Assembly: GCA_036504995.1 (NCBI GenBank)
Contig: DASXUG010000010.1
Span: 62,001 to 126,000, forward strand
Length of the DNA stretch: 64,000 nt
Origin: DASXUG01 sp036504995
GTDB lineage: Bacteria; Pseudomonadota; Gammaproteobacteria; Burkholderiales; Methylophilaceae
Reading direction: 5' to 3'
Shown here: positions 19,048-30,200 of the stretch, piece after piece
How the letters are laid out: the number at the start of each line of letters is the position of its first letter
Numbering within the stretch: the first letter of the stretch is position 1
The notes under the pieces: generated by a model
What the model was told of the DNA's origin: nothing
Seen by the model: the letters and a program-made list of their open reading frames with translations, nothing else
The model's database searches: none
Position numbers and translations under genes: made by a program

Positions 19048-20661
19048 TTAAAACTTGGCATTAAGGTCTAGCATTAATACATCAATTGATAGCGGCAGTT
19101 GATTTTTGCTCAAACCCGAAACCGCTTCAGAACTAAACCAACGTGCAGTCATCCATGCATTTTTATCCAATCCGTAACTAGCGCCTAGAATCCAACCCTT
19201 TGCATCGGTACCGCCTAAATGAAAGTCAGAATCAGTAAACCCATCCAATACTGAATCAGCCTCCAAGCGTTTATAAGCGCCCCAAACTTGCCAATCATTT
19301 TTCTTGTATGTGTTTGGCATACCAACAGCTAATCTAACTTGATAGCCTTGATTTTCTTTTTCATACAGATTGCCAGTACGTCTTAGCATTTCTTGCTGAT
19401 CGAAACCAATGTTATTTACATAGTCACCCGTCAGAATTACATGGACAGGCTCAAAATTTGACAAATCAATTTGACCAGTTAAATTCAACTCTTTAAATTG
19501 TGAAGCCAATCCAAACTTTGGGGATGAGTTGGCTAAATTGTTTCCAGAGTTTATATTGAAAGTATTATTACCCTTTTGTCTAAATGCTGGCACGGTGGCA
19601 TCATAAAACGTCGCATTATTTGTGCTCCCGTTTGAAACCCCTTCAACATCTTCAAAGTCATAATAAGCTAACCCAATTTTGACAGTTGCCTTGTCATACA
19701 TTTTCCAATTGATCCCCCCTTGCCCCCCAAATAACCATTTGTTTTGAGCTAGATTGGTATTAGATGTATTAACTTCCTCAATTGGAAATGCACCCAAGGT
19801 ACCAAACACTGACATTCTGTTATTCACTTTAGGAGTAAAACTCGCTGCAACCCCATCAAACGCCAAATCTGGATCCCATACTAAATCAGTTGAGTAAAAT
19901 GGATTTGCAAATCGACCACCAGACACGGATAACCAAGGGTAAATACTTGCTTTAAGAAATGCGCGGTCTAAACTAAACGTATACTTCCCAGTGGCCGCTG
20001 ACTCTGTTTGATTTGGAGACACTGGGTCATCGACTGAACCTGTTGTCATCCGTATACCGCCAGACAACCACTCATTGACTTTAATATTAGCACCCAATCT
20101 TGCGCGAAGACGTAGGCGATCTCGATCTTCAGTGGTGTTCTTGATATTTGAGTTTCTCAGTGGGTCTGTATTAAAAAAGACAGGGGGTGGGTTTGTATTA
20201 CTAAACCTATCAGACTCATAGCGTAAACGCATATCGCCTTCCCACTCAATATGACTTAACCAATCTGGAATTGAGCCTGGGTAAGCCCAGCCCTCACTCT
20301 GCGCTTTAGCCATGACTTCTTTTTTAATATCTTCGCGCATTTGCGCTTTTACGAACTCTGGCACTAACTGCACACGTACATTTTTTGGCGCTGAATTTGC
20401 ATCGGCATCAGGTACGGTTGTATTGTCCGTACTATTTGCCAACTCAGCCGCATCCTGTGAGGCTTTTTTCAATAAAGCATCCGCTTTTTCTTTAGACAAT
20501 ACACCCTCTTGTACCAAAGCATTGATCAAGCTAGTCGTGGTTGCACGTAACTGCTCAAGTGACTCTCGCTCACCTGCTTGTGCGGTACCAGCACATTGCG
20601 CAATCACTAACAGCGCAAGCAAAGGCTTTAACTGAAATACGTTTGGTCTATTGTTTTTCAT
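19048..20661 (-). CDS. Putative porin (Porin_5-like outer-membrane barrel)
   Basis: A 537-residue outer-membrane protein. It has a signal peptide (residues 1-28, ending GTAQA), a periplasmic helical segment (SLEQLRATTTSLINALVQEG, VLSKEKADALLKKA) and then a beta-barrel with strands such as HIEWEGDMRLRYESDRFSN and a C-terminal LDLNAKF. This matches the putative porin family common beside DUF2341-ExbB genes in betaproteobacteria. The ATG at 20661 gives a normal signal peptide; an upstream start at 20724 would add 21 polar residues. It follows the TonB-like gene by 92 bases and may be the outer-membrane partner of that protein. Confidence 0.85.
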   Translation of the reverse strand: MKNNRPNVFQLKPLLALLVIAQCAGTAQAGERESLEQLRATTTSLINALVQEGVLSKEKADALLKKASQDAAELANSTDNTTVPDADANSAPKNVRVQLVPEFVKAQMREDIKKEVMAKAQSEGWAYPGSIPDWLSHIEWEGDMRLRYESDRFSNTNPPPVFFNTDPLRNSNIKNTTEDRDRLRLRARLGANIKVNEWLSGGIRMTTGSVDDPVSPNQTESAATGKYTFSLDRAFLKASIYPWLSVSGGRFANPFYSTDLVWDPDLAFDGVAASFTPKVNNRMSVFGTLGAFPIEEVNTSNTNLAQNKWLFGGQGGINWKMYDKATVKIGLAYYDFEDVEGVSNGSTNNATFYDATVPAFRQKGNNTFNINSGNNLANSSPKFGLASQFKELNLTGQIDLSNFEPVHVILTGDYVNNIGFDQQEMLRRTGNLYEKENQGYQVRLAVGMPNTYKKNDWQVWGAYKRLEADSVLDGFTDSDFHLGGTDAKGWILGASYGLDKNAWMTARWFSSEAVSGLSKNQLPLSIDVLMLDLNAKF

Positions 20662-20753
20662 CTGTTTTATCTCTATCTTACATTTAGTATTTGTATTGGG
20701 ATTCAACCTGCATACATTGATCAATTATTCAAACTTTTAAACTAGCAACTTAA

Positions 20754-21461
20754 CTAGCCCATGCTTCTCGCCGTCACCCTAAGTTTCACAGGCATCGGCA
20801 TATCCGCTGGAGGGGCTTCTCGCATTGCTGGCATTTTCTCTAGTGCTGCTTTAATCAAACCATCGGTTTCTGCCACGCCACTTGATTTATCAAGCTCAAA
20901 GCGCTCAACAGACCCATCTTTGCGCAACCAAACGCTCACCACCACTTTGTATTGCCCAACGGATAACTCTTTATCCTTTTCTAGCGCATCCTCAATCTGC
21001 GATTTAATCTTGGCTGCATACCAATTAAATTGACTGCCGTTAGGCTTACCTATGGTCGGCCCCGTTTGCCCTGACTTATTTTCATTGGCCACCGCCCCTG
21101 CCCCAAACTGACTAGGGCCATCTCCCGCAGGCCCATCCATCTTGATCGTGTCTGTTGGCGGGGGAGCATCAACTGGTTTGGGCTCAGGCTCCTTAGGCGC
21201 TTCTTTTGGCTGATCCTTAGGTTGCTCTTTTGGCTGCTCCTTCGGCGGAGGCGGCGGGGGGGGCGGTGGTAAATCTTTCAATTGGATTTTAGTAGGCCCT
21301 TGTTTTTTGACTTCACTGCCCTTTAATAAGCCCTTCAACCCGTAGCCAATACCTACCAGCACTACTATCACCACTAAAATAATGGCTATACGCTTTAGCC
21401 AAACCTTGCTGTTCGATTCTTCTTGCTCTAGCGCTTGATTTATCCCTGCGTCTAACATCAC
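20754..21461 (-). CDS. TonB-like energy transducer protein
   Basis: A 235-residue protein of TonB layout: a short cytoplasmic start, one membrane helix (residues about 22-45), a Pro/Lys-rich spacer (nine consecutive prolines then KEQPKEQPKDQPKEAPK repeats, about 65-105) and a TonB-like C-terminal domain (about 145-235, with YKVVVSVWLRKDGSVERFEL). It would carry proton-motive force from the ExbB/ExbD complex to an outer-membrane partner. Its GTG/ATG start overlaps the stop of the second exbD (GTGATGA). The eight-C tract (coding strand) for the proline run is a possible slippage site. Confidence 0.9.
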   Translation of the reverse strand: MMLDAGINQALEQEESNSKVWLKRIAIILVVIVVLVGIGYGLKGLLKGSEVKKQGPTKIQLKDLPPPPPPPPPKEQPKEQPKDQPKEAPKEPEPKPVDAPPPTDTIKMDGPAGDGPSQFGAGAVANENKSGQTGPTIGKPNGSQFNWYAAKIKSQIEDALEKDKELSVGQYKVVVSVWLRKDGSVERFELDKSSGVAETDGLIKAALEKMPAMREAPPADMPMPVKLRVTARSMG

Positions 21462-21859
21462 GTACCGATCTTGCCCGTGACCAACCCAACATTTTCAACT
21501 TGTAGGCGCGTCATTAAATCAATCACTGCCACCACGCCAGCATAAGGAGCGCCTGCATCGCCTTTAATCATGACCGAGAATTTTGGGTCTTGTGCCTTGG
21601 TCTGATTGATTTTTGCTTCCAGCTCAGCTTGACTAATGCCAGCGCCATTCACCATTAAGCCACTGGCGGTGACTTGCACAATAATGACTTCGTGCTTTTC
21701 TGTGCTGGGCTTGTTAGAGGGCTTAGGTAAGTTCATGGTCAAACCTTGCACCCCTGCTGTAGTCATTAAGATAAAGATGACCAATAGCACATAAGCCAAA
21801 TCCAACATCGGGGTGATGTTGATGGTGTCGTAGGGCTGTGCGTCGTTTTGTACTTGCAT
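21458..21859 (-). CDS. exbD: ExbD/TolR biopolymer transport protein (second copy)
   Basis: A 133-residue protein with one membrane helix in the first 40 residues and a periplasmic ExbD domain. The helix has the conserved ion-coupling aspartate in ITPMLDLAYVLLVIFILMTT (Asp20). ExbD stalks form the peptidoglycan-binding part of ExbB proton channels. It overlaps the TonB-like gene (GTGATGA) and follows another exbD. The two copies are similar in the membrane part but differ in the periplasmic part, so they may form a heteromeric stalk. Confidence 0.93.
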   Translation of the reverse strand: MQVQNDAQPYDTINITPMLDLAYVLLVIFILMTTAGVQGLTMNLPKPSNKPSTEKHEVIIVQVTASGLMVNGAGISQAELEAKINQTKAQDPKFSVMIKGDAGAPYAGVVAVIDLMTRLQVENVGLVTGKIGT

Positions 21860-22000
21860 TTAAAAACTCATATTTCGTTGCAATACTTCGTTACTCAACA
21901 AAAAATCTCTCCTTACATATTGGGCATATGCTGCGTCGATTTTTTTGATTCGAGCCTCGCCTTGCATCGCAATCTGCATTTTTATGTAGAATGAAATCAT
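21860..22000 (-). CDS. 46-codon frame exactly filling the gap between the two exbD genes; hypothetical
   Basis: The ATG at 21998-22000 abuts the stop of the first exbD and its TAA at 21860-21862 abuts the start of the second, so the frame fits the gap exactly. The predicted peptide is small and basic (start MISFYIKMQIAMQGEARIK, end NEVLQRNMSF). No domain or signal peptide is visible and there is no clear ribosome binding site beyond coupling to the exbD stop. It could be a translated small protein or a dispersed intergenic repeat that happens to be open. Confidence 0.3.
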   Translation of the reverse strand: MISFYIKMQIAMQGEARIKKIDAAYAQYVRRDFLLSNEVLQRNMSF

Positions 22001-22411
22001 TTATTCGGCCTGCTTTTTGGTCACCAGACCCACTTCAGTAATATCTAATTTTTTACAGATACCTAGCACTTCAGATACGATATCGAAGTGAGTGGCTGCA
22101 TCACCTTTAAGTACAACAGGTAGTTCAGGATTACCGCTTTTATATTCAGCTAGCCTTTGTTCAAGGGTTGCCATATCGACCGGATAAGCATCCAGATACA
22201 CACTGCCATCACTGGTAATGGTAATTGCCCGCATCTGCGGCTTGGCGAGTGGCGCAGTATTGCTGGTATGTGGCATATCCACTTTGACGCCTTGCACTGA
22301 AGCGGTGGTCATAATGATAAAAATCACCAGCAACACGTAGGCTAGATCCAGCATCGGCGTGATGTTAATCTCGTCGTATAGCTGGTTCTCTTCTTTGACG
22401 CCCTCAGACAT
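22001..22411 (-). CDS. exbD: ExbD/TolR biopolymer transport protein (first copy)
   Basis: A 136-residue ExbD-family protein. One membrane helix holds the conserved aspartate (Asp22 in ITPMLDLAYVLLVIFIIMTT). The periplasmic domain has MRAITITSDGSVYLDAYPVD and the family-typical PVVLKGDAATHFDIVSEVL. It follows the LamG-ExbB gene by 36 bases and would form the proton channel with it. The stalk differs in sequence from the second ExbD. Confidence 0.94.
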   Translation of the reverse strand: MSEGVKEENQLYDEINITPMLDLAYVLLVIFIIMTTASVQGVKVDMPHTSNTAPLAKPQMRAITITSDGSVYLDAYPVDMATLEQRLAEYKSGNPELPVVLKGDAATHFDIVSEVLGICKKLDITEVGLVTKKQAE

Positions 22412-22447
22412 TACGCATCACCTTTCAGACCAGCACCGCGCATTGAA

Positions 22448-24139
22448 TTACTCTTTGCCATACAACTCAGCAATACGGGTAATGAACTCATCCACAAAAA
22501 TCTGCATTTCGATGGTGATGTTTTTGACGCGACTAGCAAGGTAGTTGTAGCCAAATAGTGCGGGAATCGCCACACCCAAACCTGCAACCGTGGCTAACAA
22601 AGCGGCGGCAATACCGGGTGCAATAGCGTTGACGTTAACGTCACCAGCAGCGGCAATAGCGGCAAAGGTAATCATTACCCCAACTACCGTACCAAGTAGA
22701 CCTAAGAATGGACCGCCTGAAATGGCGATGGTGAGGAGCACCATGCCAGCATTCTGGCGTTGCGTTTCACGTACAAGGTCGGCATCGACCGCAGCTTTAA
22801 TAGCGTCAATAGAAGCACCACTGAGTTGTATCTTTTGACCGTCATGTTCACGCTTTTTGATTTCGCGGAGGCCTGCAGCATAGAGTTTAAATAAGGCGGA
22901 ATGCTCGTACTTCTCCCCTTTATCTAAGTTCAGCAAGTCAGTACCTGCATTTTGGAATTTAGCGAGGAATCTTTTGTTGTCTTTATCGGTGCGTGACACT
23001 AGGCGGAATTTTTGTACCATGACGTAGACGCTGATGGCGAACATGACAGACAGAATGGCAATCACTGCCTCCGCATCTGGGGTTAAGCTGTTAAATAGAA
23101 TGGTGATATAAGAAGTACCGCCCTCTTCACCACCGGCTTCATCGCCTGCTTCTACGGTGATAAGTTTGCTATCGGCACCTTGTGAGCTGGCGGCTAATTT
23201 AACCCAGGATTCCGCACGGGCGACGTTGGCAATTTCTACTTCATCTAAACCACCAGTAAAGCCTTCACCTAGTTGAATGTCAGCTTGCGTATCGGCGACG
23301 GGTAAATCACCTGCACCGACTGATACACCATTGACGTACAAGTTGGCTTTACCAGCTTCTAGCGTGAAGGCAATATGTTGCCAAGCGGCGGCTTTGAGTT
23401 CACCACCTGAGAGGTTGGCGGCACCTGAGGCCAAAGTTAATTTTTGAGCATCAAGCTTTAGGGTTACGCCGCCTTGCGCATACAAAGTGGCTGACTGCGG
23501 TAGGCTAGCTGGTTTAATCCAGGCTGACCAGGTGTAACCTGTTGTAGCAGATAGTTTGAGTGCAGGATTGGCTGCAATGGTGAGCGGGGTGCCTGCGAGA
23601 GTAACTGCTTCGCCTAATAAAGCAGCTTTATCAACGCTGGCCGCACCTGTTAAGCTTGTGCTAGTTGCAGAACTATCTGCTAATTGTGTTTTTTCTGCGA
23701 AGTGAAAGGCAGCGACAGTGTTGGTATCCCATGTTGCTTTTGCATCAGCACTTGCAGTAGCTTTTTCGTTGCCTGAGTAGACGGTGATAAAGGTATCTTT
23801 GGCAGCAGCATCGATCTTAGGGACTTGCACCCAGATGACAGCCAATTCATTGACCGCATCAAACTTTTCGATATGATATTTAAGTTCGGTTTTGTCATCG
23901 GCGCCAATGAAACGTAAATCTGAGCCATCATCATTGACTGTAGAGAAATCAAAGTTACCAGAGTGCAAGCGAATCACCACAGGGAAATGATCAACTCCAG
24001 GGTTTACGCCTTGTGTATTGATACTAATTTTTTTATGGGCAGTCCAATCTGCGTTCCATTCTGCATGAGCGGACATTGAAACAGAAAGAGACATGGTCAC
24101 CGCTAAAATAAGTGACTGTAAATGTGACATTTTGCGCAT
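22448..24139 (-). CDS. Fusion of secreted DUF2341-LamG domains to a MotA/TolQ/ExbB proton channel
   Basis: A 563-residue protein with an unusual architecture. A signal peptide (1-26) is followed by a DUF2341 domain (about 35-130) with WNADWTAHKKISINTQ and FPVVIRLHSGNFDF. Next is a LamG/concanavalin-A-like domain (about 140-325) with TWSAWIKPASLP, LYVNGVSVGAGDLP and GGLDEVEIANVARAE. An acidic Gly-rich linker (330-341) and a membrane helix (about 355-376) follow. A cytoplasmic domain then leads into the ExbB/TolQ core (465-535) with GPFLGLLGTVVGVMITFAA. The sugar- or peptide-binding modules face the periplasm and the channel uses ExbD proteins encoded next. It starts the six-gene operon. Family members with this fusion are known in betaproteobacteria, but their role is not established. 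Confidence 0.88.
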   Translation of the reverse strand: MRKMSHLQSLILAVTMSLSVSMSAHAEWNADWTAHKKISINTQGVNPGVDHFPVVIRLHSGNFDFSTVNDDGSDLRFIGADDKTELKYHIEKFDAVNELAVIWVQVPKIDAAAKDTFITVYSGNEKATASADAKATWDTNTVAAFHFAEKTQLADSSATSTSLTGAASVDKAALLGEAVTLAGTPLTIAANPALKLSATTGYTWSAWIKPASLPQSATLYAQGGVTLKLDAQKLTLASGAANLSGGELKAAAWQHIAFTLEAGKANLYVNGVSVGAGDLPVADTQADIQLGEGFTGGLDEVEIANVARAESWVKLAASSQGADSKLITVEAGDEAGGEEGGTSYITILFNSLTPDAEAVIAILSVMFAISVYVMVQKFRLVSRTDKDNKRFLAKFQNAGTDLLNLDKGEKYEHSALFKLYAAGLREIKKREHDGQKIQLSGASIDAIKAAVDADLVRETQRQNAGMVLLTIAISGGPFLGLLGTVVGVMITFAAIAAAGDVNVNAIAPGIAAALLATVAGLGVAIPALFGYNYLASRVKNITIEMQIFVDEFITRIAELYGKE

Positions 24140-24228
24140 GGTTCTTCTTTAGCTTTCCCTGAAAAGGGGGCAATTATAAAAACCAATTGTTGCAATAAGA
24201 TTAAATACGACTAGGATCAATGTTAAAT

Positions 24229-24260
24229 AAAAAAGCGAGCTTCATTGTTAAAGCTCGCTT
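24229..24260 (-). terminator. Rho-independent terminator of the TpsB-TpsA operon
   Basis: On the minus strand a perfect 10-base stem (AAGCGAGCTT and its complement) with an 8-base loop is followed by a run of six T. It lies 34 bases downstream of the giant adhesin gene. Confidence 0.85.
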
Positions 24261-24293
24261 TCCAATAAACAATTAAAATTGAATCAACAATAA

Positions 24294-27200
24294 TTAATCC
24301 CCGATACTGACTACCTCAACATTGATAAATGAGGGAGAAGGTGGTTTTTTGAAGGGTTCAGCTGGCGCTTGAATCGCTTTACTTGCATCATTAATTGCTT
24401 TGCTTGGGTCACCCGCTCCCGCTGAACTAGTAAGTGTGCCGTTTAATGCGCCAGCCACAGCCACCTGCGTACCAGTTGCTGTACCACTCGCAGAAATGTT
24501 AGAGGCATTAAGAACAGTTAATCCGGCTAGAAATACGTTTTTAGCTCTAATACCCGCATCACCAGCATCAATTGTACCTTTAGGTGCAAACAGGCCAACA
24601 TCACCAGCATTATCGCCCAAGGCACCAATACCTGAGCCCGTTGCAGCGCCTTGTAAAGTCACTTTAACATTACCACTACTATCCACAGTAATAATGGGAG
24701 GTGGCACCACGGAGGCAGTTCGTTTACCTTTACCTGCATTCAAATCACCCTCGCTAGACCACAACAGAATATCACTATCATGTCCAGCATTACCTACCGT
24801 TAAAATACGAGATTGGTTAACCAGCATATCGTCACGGGTAAAGCCGCGAATTGCACCTTTTTCAACGGCTACAATCCCTAACGTTGTTGTGTTTCTTGGA
24901 TTATCGGCACTTTCTGAATAAGGCGCTAATACAGGATCTGAGATTTGCGCAAGCCCAATTAATGCGCCGCCACCTGGCACCATATACTCGATATCACCAC
25001 CACGTTTAGTTTTCACGCTCGTCAGTACAATGCTTAGGTCGCCCAAGTAGTTCTTAGCACTCCCATCGGCGTTCTTTTCATTTGCGCCAGGAAAGAGCAA
25101 ATTAATCGTATCGTAACCACGATCGAAGTTACCTACATAAGCACTACCACTTGAAGGGTCAGAGTCAATGCCGGTATCACGTAGCGCCTGATAGAACATA
25201 CTACGAACCCTTGTCCGCTCCACCTCAGCGCCCTGTGTCTTGATTGATTCAACCGCGGTCAACAAAGTGGCACTATTATTAGCTAATAAGCTATTTCCAG
25301 TGAGCCAACGCACCTGCCATAAAGTACTATCGTTTACCTGTCCGCCAGATGCTGTCGCAAGATTAATTGCAGCAATTAGACGATCTATCGCCCCCGCGTA
25401 ATCCACGCCATTCGCAACACCTAGCGCAATATTAATGTCTGCCCCATCACTTGATAACGCTGTATTTTGCAAATTACCAATGGTGCTAATCCCATTCGTT
25501 GAACCTAGATCTAAGTTTCGACCAGATTCAAACTCGAATCTGCCTGGGCCGCCTAATACAAAACCATTTGTTTTCTGAGCAACATTGGCCTCATAAACAA
25601 TATCATGTCCTGCTTTTACATAAGTCACATCATCTACTGATAAATTTTGCCCAGTAAAACCTATGTTTTTAATATCATTCCCTGCGATCAATCTCGCTTG
25701 TTTTGCCACAGTAATACTGTTGTTGGTGTTAGCATTTCCTGAAATATCTCCTGTCACAGCATAAACTCTTACTGGTTCGGTATCGGCAATATGTAGTGGT
25801 TTAGCTGCATGCAAATATCCCAAACCAACCTGCAACAAGTCAGCTACACTTTTACTTACAAAACCAGTAGCCGTTGAAAGCGATGATGGAGATACATCAC
25901 TCATTACGATATTAGTAGTAGCCTCTGATGGCAACTCTACACTTCCCCTAGCTAGTAACTCTAAATTACCTTGGCTAGAGGGGTATAAATACATACTCCC
26001 CTTAACTGCAATATCGCCGTTAAACGCATAACTTTGAACATTACCAGGAACGGTTTTCAGTACATTCTTGTCATACCCGTTTGCTTCCCAGAAAACACCC
26101 TTGCCTGTATAAGCCCCTAACAAACCTGTAGTAGGATCATCAGTAATATAGTTTTGCAATATGACGTCACCATTCAGGCTTGAGTATGCCACTGAGGTTT
26201 TATCAGTATAGGTAGAGAAAATTGAAAGCTTGTTGTCAGATGACCCAAATATATTGTATTTGGCCTTTTCTGCCGCTGTTGAGCTTTTTGAAATGGTTTG
26301 CTGGACCATTGTCGGATTGATCACCGCCTCAATATTCACATCGCCAACAGCCGTTATTTTGGCCTGAGCATCACCCAATGCAATTGTTGTATACAAAGGA
26401 TCGGTATTAGCGTTAGCTTTTATATCGCCCTTAGCCAGAATATTGAGTTCGCCCTTTGCAGCATAGTATTGACCACCTAAAATATCTTTCCCAGCCTCAA
26501 TATTGACATCTCCGCCACCCCAAACAGTCAAGTTATCTGCACTCGGAGTTAAAGCCGCCATACGACCATTGCTAGCAGAAGACACACTTAAGTTTTCGAT
26601 GTTGCCACCAGATTTAACCACAACATTTCCACCACCTAGCGCACCTATACCCTGCTGAAACTGATCAAAGCGAACCCACCAAGCCGTTTGTGGATTGGTA
26701 TTATCAAAATTACCATCAGCGTTGACTTTACCCTGCCTAAACAACCAATTGGAATATAGCTGATTAGTTTGCGCGCCCCTGACATCCCCTTGCACACTCA
26801 AACTAATATCGCCGCCATCTAGGGTGAAGTTTTTAGTGTCAGGCGGTAAATAGTTGGTTGCGCTAGTCGTTAACAAACTGAAGCCATCCAATGGATCTGA
26901 TAATTTCCCTGCAGTGTAAATCACCCCAGTTTGACTATTAGCTGCACCTGTCTCATAGCCTAAGTCAAAATCACCAGCAGCCGCAATATCTATATTACCT
27001 GTACCCGTACGAATGAGTTTGCCAGCGGCCAATTTAAAATCGCCGGTTTTATTTTGATTGACGGCAAGTGTGTCAGCGGCACTCATGTCCGCCCCTGCAA
27101 CCAAACGATATGACCATGAGTCCTGCTTGTTAGGGTCAATTGCTGCATTAGTAGCTGCCGTTGTGAAGCCATCACTGATGCTACCATTCACACTCAAATT

Positions 27201-30200
27201 GCCTACCGCGCGCAAGGTCAAGGTGGCTGGCTCTCCACCCTCTCTGTTGGCTTGATAAAAACTCACATCATCTTGCACGACCAAATCACCACTGGAGCGT
27301 ATTTCATTATCTACACGAATATGAAATCTATCGCCTAACCCCTGCACGACATTTCCCAGACCATTGATAATGTCAATTTTATTGACCATATAAGCATTGG
27401 TGTCAGCTAAGATTTTATCAACGCCTAAGCTTGTACCACCTGTCGTATTATTTGTCAGCGTCTCAACATTTTCATAAACATTGACTGGCGCTAAAACTGT
27501 ACTAGCTGCGCCTTTGATTTCAGACTTAATAATGCTATTACCGACATTTGCCATAGGAGTGCGTAATAGAACTGTGCCGCTATCTTTACCCTCACTATCA
27601 GCAACATTAATAGTTCCTCCTTGTAAATCTAAATTGCCTGAGGTGGTTGCTAGGGTAACCTTTCCCCCTTTTTCATCTTTAGCAGTAGCGTTGGCTTTTA
27701 GATTAGCCGAAGTTGTTAAAATAACATTATCTCGTGCGACTAATTCAATCGTTCCGCCATTACCTCGACCACTTTGATTTCCACTAGCATCAATTTCACC
27801 CGATACTGCGATTTTACCTGCATCAGCTTTTATCGATACTTGATGTGCTTTGATGGCATCAACCCCAGCCTGGGTAATATTGATATCCCCCGTGCGTACA
27901 CGCAAATCGCGTGACTCAGTAAAACCACCAGTATTCAGCTGAGTATTTAACACATTAAAGTTGCTTAATACTTTCGTATCTAATATTAACGAACCGCCTT
28001 TACCTTGTTTACCTTTAGCATCGGCTACATTAGTAGCTAACAAGGTAGCATTAGCAATACTGGCTTCACCATTGGGGGTACTTACACTTAGCTTGCCTGC
28101 ATCTCCACCTGCCGCAGATGAGACGTTAACTGTAGCACCTTGAGTAGCAATTACATTTCCCGTAACGGCAGAAATCGAAACCGAGCCTGCTGAATAGGGT
28201 GTTGCTTTATCAAAAAATGTAAACTCTCTAGCTGATGCATCCAGCATGGCAGTTTTCCCAAGAGTAACATCTCCCGATGTAGCTTTAAGATTGATGTCAC
28301 CACCGTGGGCCTCAATAAGTGTATTGACATCTAAGCTACTAGCAGTGATTTTCCAGCTATTTCCAATTGCTGTAGATATTGCTGGAGTTGCAACATTCGC
28401 CAACTGAGCAAGTTGCAAGGCAGCTGAGCTATTAATTGCTTGATTAGCACTTGACTCCCCACTCAAGCGAGCTGTGTTCAGCTGGGTATTAGCATCTAAA
28501 TTTAAAGATCCTTTACCTTGAGCCACCACCTCATTTGCATTGATAGTCACGTTAGAAAAACCAGTGATGACTTTGTCACCTTGGCCTAATGACAACTGAT
28601 TGGTATTTATCGTCAACATAGAGTTATTTGCTGTTGCTGCAGCCACAGAAATACCATCTGGATTAGATAATTGTAGAGACTTCGCTTGAATGGTTACAAG
28701 GTCACCAACCTTACCTATACCCTTCAGTGCCCCACCTTGTAAACTTAGGCTGTCAATTGAATAACCTGTTGCTGGGTTATTAGTGCCTAAACTTGAATTA
28801 CCGTAAAAATCAAAAGAAGAATACGAACGTAAAGTGGCTTGCGACAGACCATTAAAACTTGCCAAACGATTTTGATCAATCACCAAGCCTTCAGTGCCCG
28901 CAGGCACCTCACCAAAATTGATTCGATTGGCACCAATGGCAAGATTACCTGCTAAGGGGACCCCATTATTAACAAAAGTCAGACCACCTTGGTAGCCGTT
29001 CCCATTTGTGGCATCCAGAATAATTGATTTGGCGGATTCAATTTTAGCTAAACCACCTGCAACAATATTACCTGTAGTACGATTCACGGTACCAGTATGC
29101 TGAACAACAGCATCAGTAGCTGCGGCACGCACAAACGCACCATCACCCTCTATGGCATAAGCGCCAACGTTACCAGTTGCACCTTGCGCAACAATACTAC
29201 TGTCATGCTGCATGCTGATATTATCTTTCGCTGCAAGCATGACCTCACGGCCTTTCAGGGCGCTACTATTCCCGCCACCATTACTGTCCATGCGAACTGT
29301 GTTAGCGCTAACATTTAACTTCGTTTTCCCATCAGCCTTTTCACGAGTAGCACCCAATAATAGACTATCTGCATTTAGCGCGTTAAGTTGAGTAATATCT
29401 ACGGCGACCTCACCATCAACAACGCTGGCAGCAGAGCTTGCATCCACAATAGCCAACTTGTCGGCAACAATATCTACTGCCGAACCTTTGCCACCCAAGG
29501 CTGGTTTGGTTTCAAGCTGGCCATTTAAGACTAAAGATTTTTTGGTATCAATTTGCAAAAGTCCAGCATCGGCAGGTAAGCTAGATACACTATTTTTAGC
29601 GAAAAAGCCAGATGCAGACGTCAAACTGTACTCTGACTTTTGCCTGACCTGATCGCGCGTCAAAACTTCATAGCCAGTCCAAGTAGCCGTGCCAATATCA
29701 CTTCGCGTGAAACCATTATCACTCAGAAAACCTGTGATCACGCTAGTGCCATCAGATTTTGTAGAATTACTATTAGGCACTACATTTGATACGCCACCCG
29801 TGACCTTAACAGCATAAGCCCCTGGCAACAATGCATACTTAGCTGGCAACAAAGTATAATTTCCAGCAGCTAGTCCATTTCCACCTGACAGATAAATTGC
29901 CTTACCAGCTACTGGGGAGCCATCTCGCAATACATCTGTAGGGGCAACGATACTATTATATCCAGGGAGAATAGCGTAATAACCATCTGATGCTAGTACA
30001 TCCACCAGACCACCTGGTCCGCTTGCAAACTCTGATGCTTGAATATCTCCACCACCTGAGATATCAACTTTAGCACCCGAATTAACTGCTACATTTTTGC
30101 CTGTCAGCTTAACTGTCTTGGTGCTAAGTGCATCTATTTTTTCTGCATCTGAAGCAATATTATCGTTATTTTTATCAAAATACCAAGTGAGTCCATTTAA

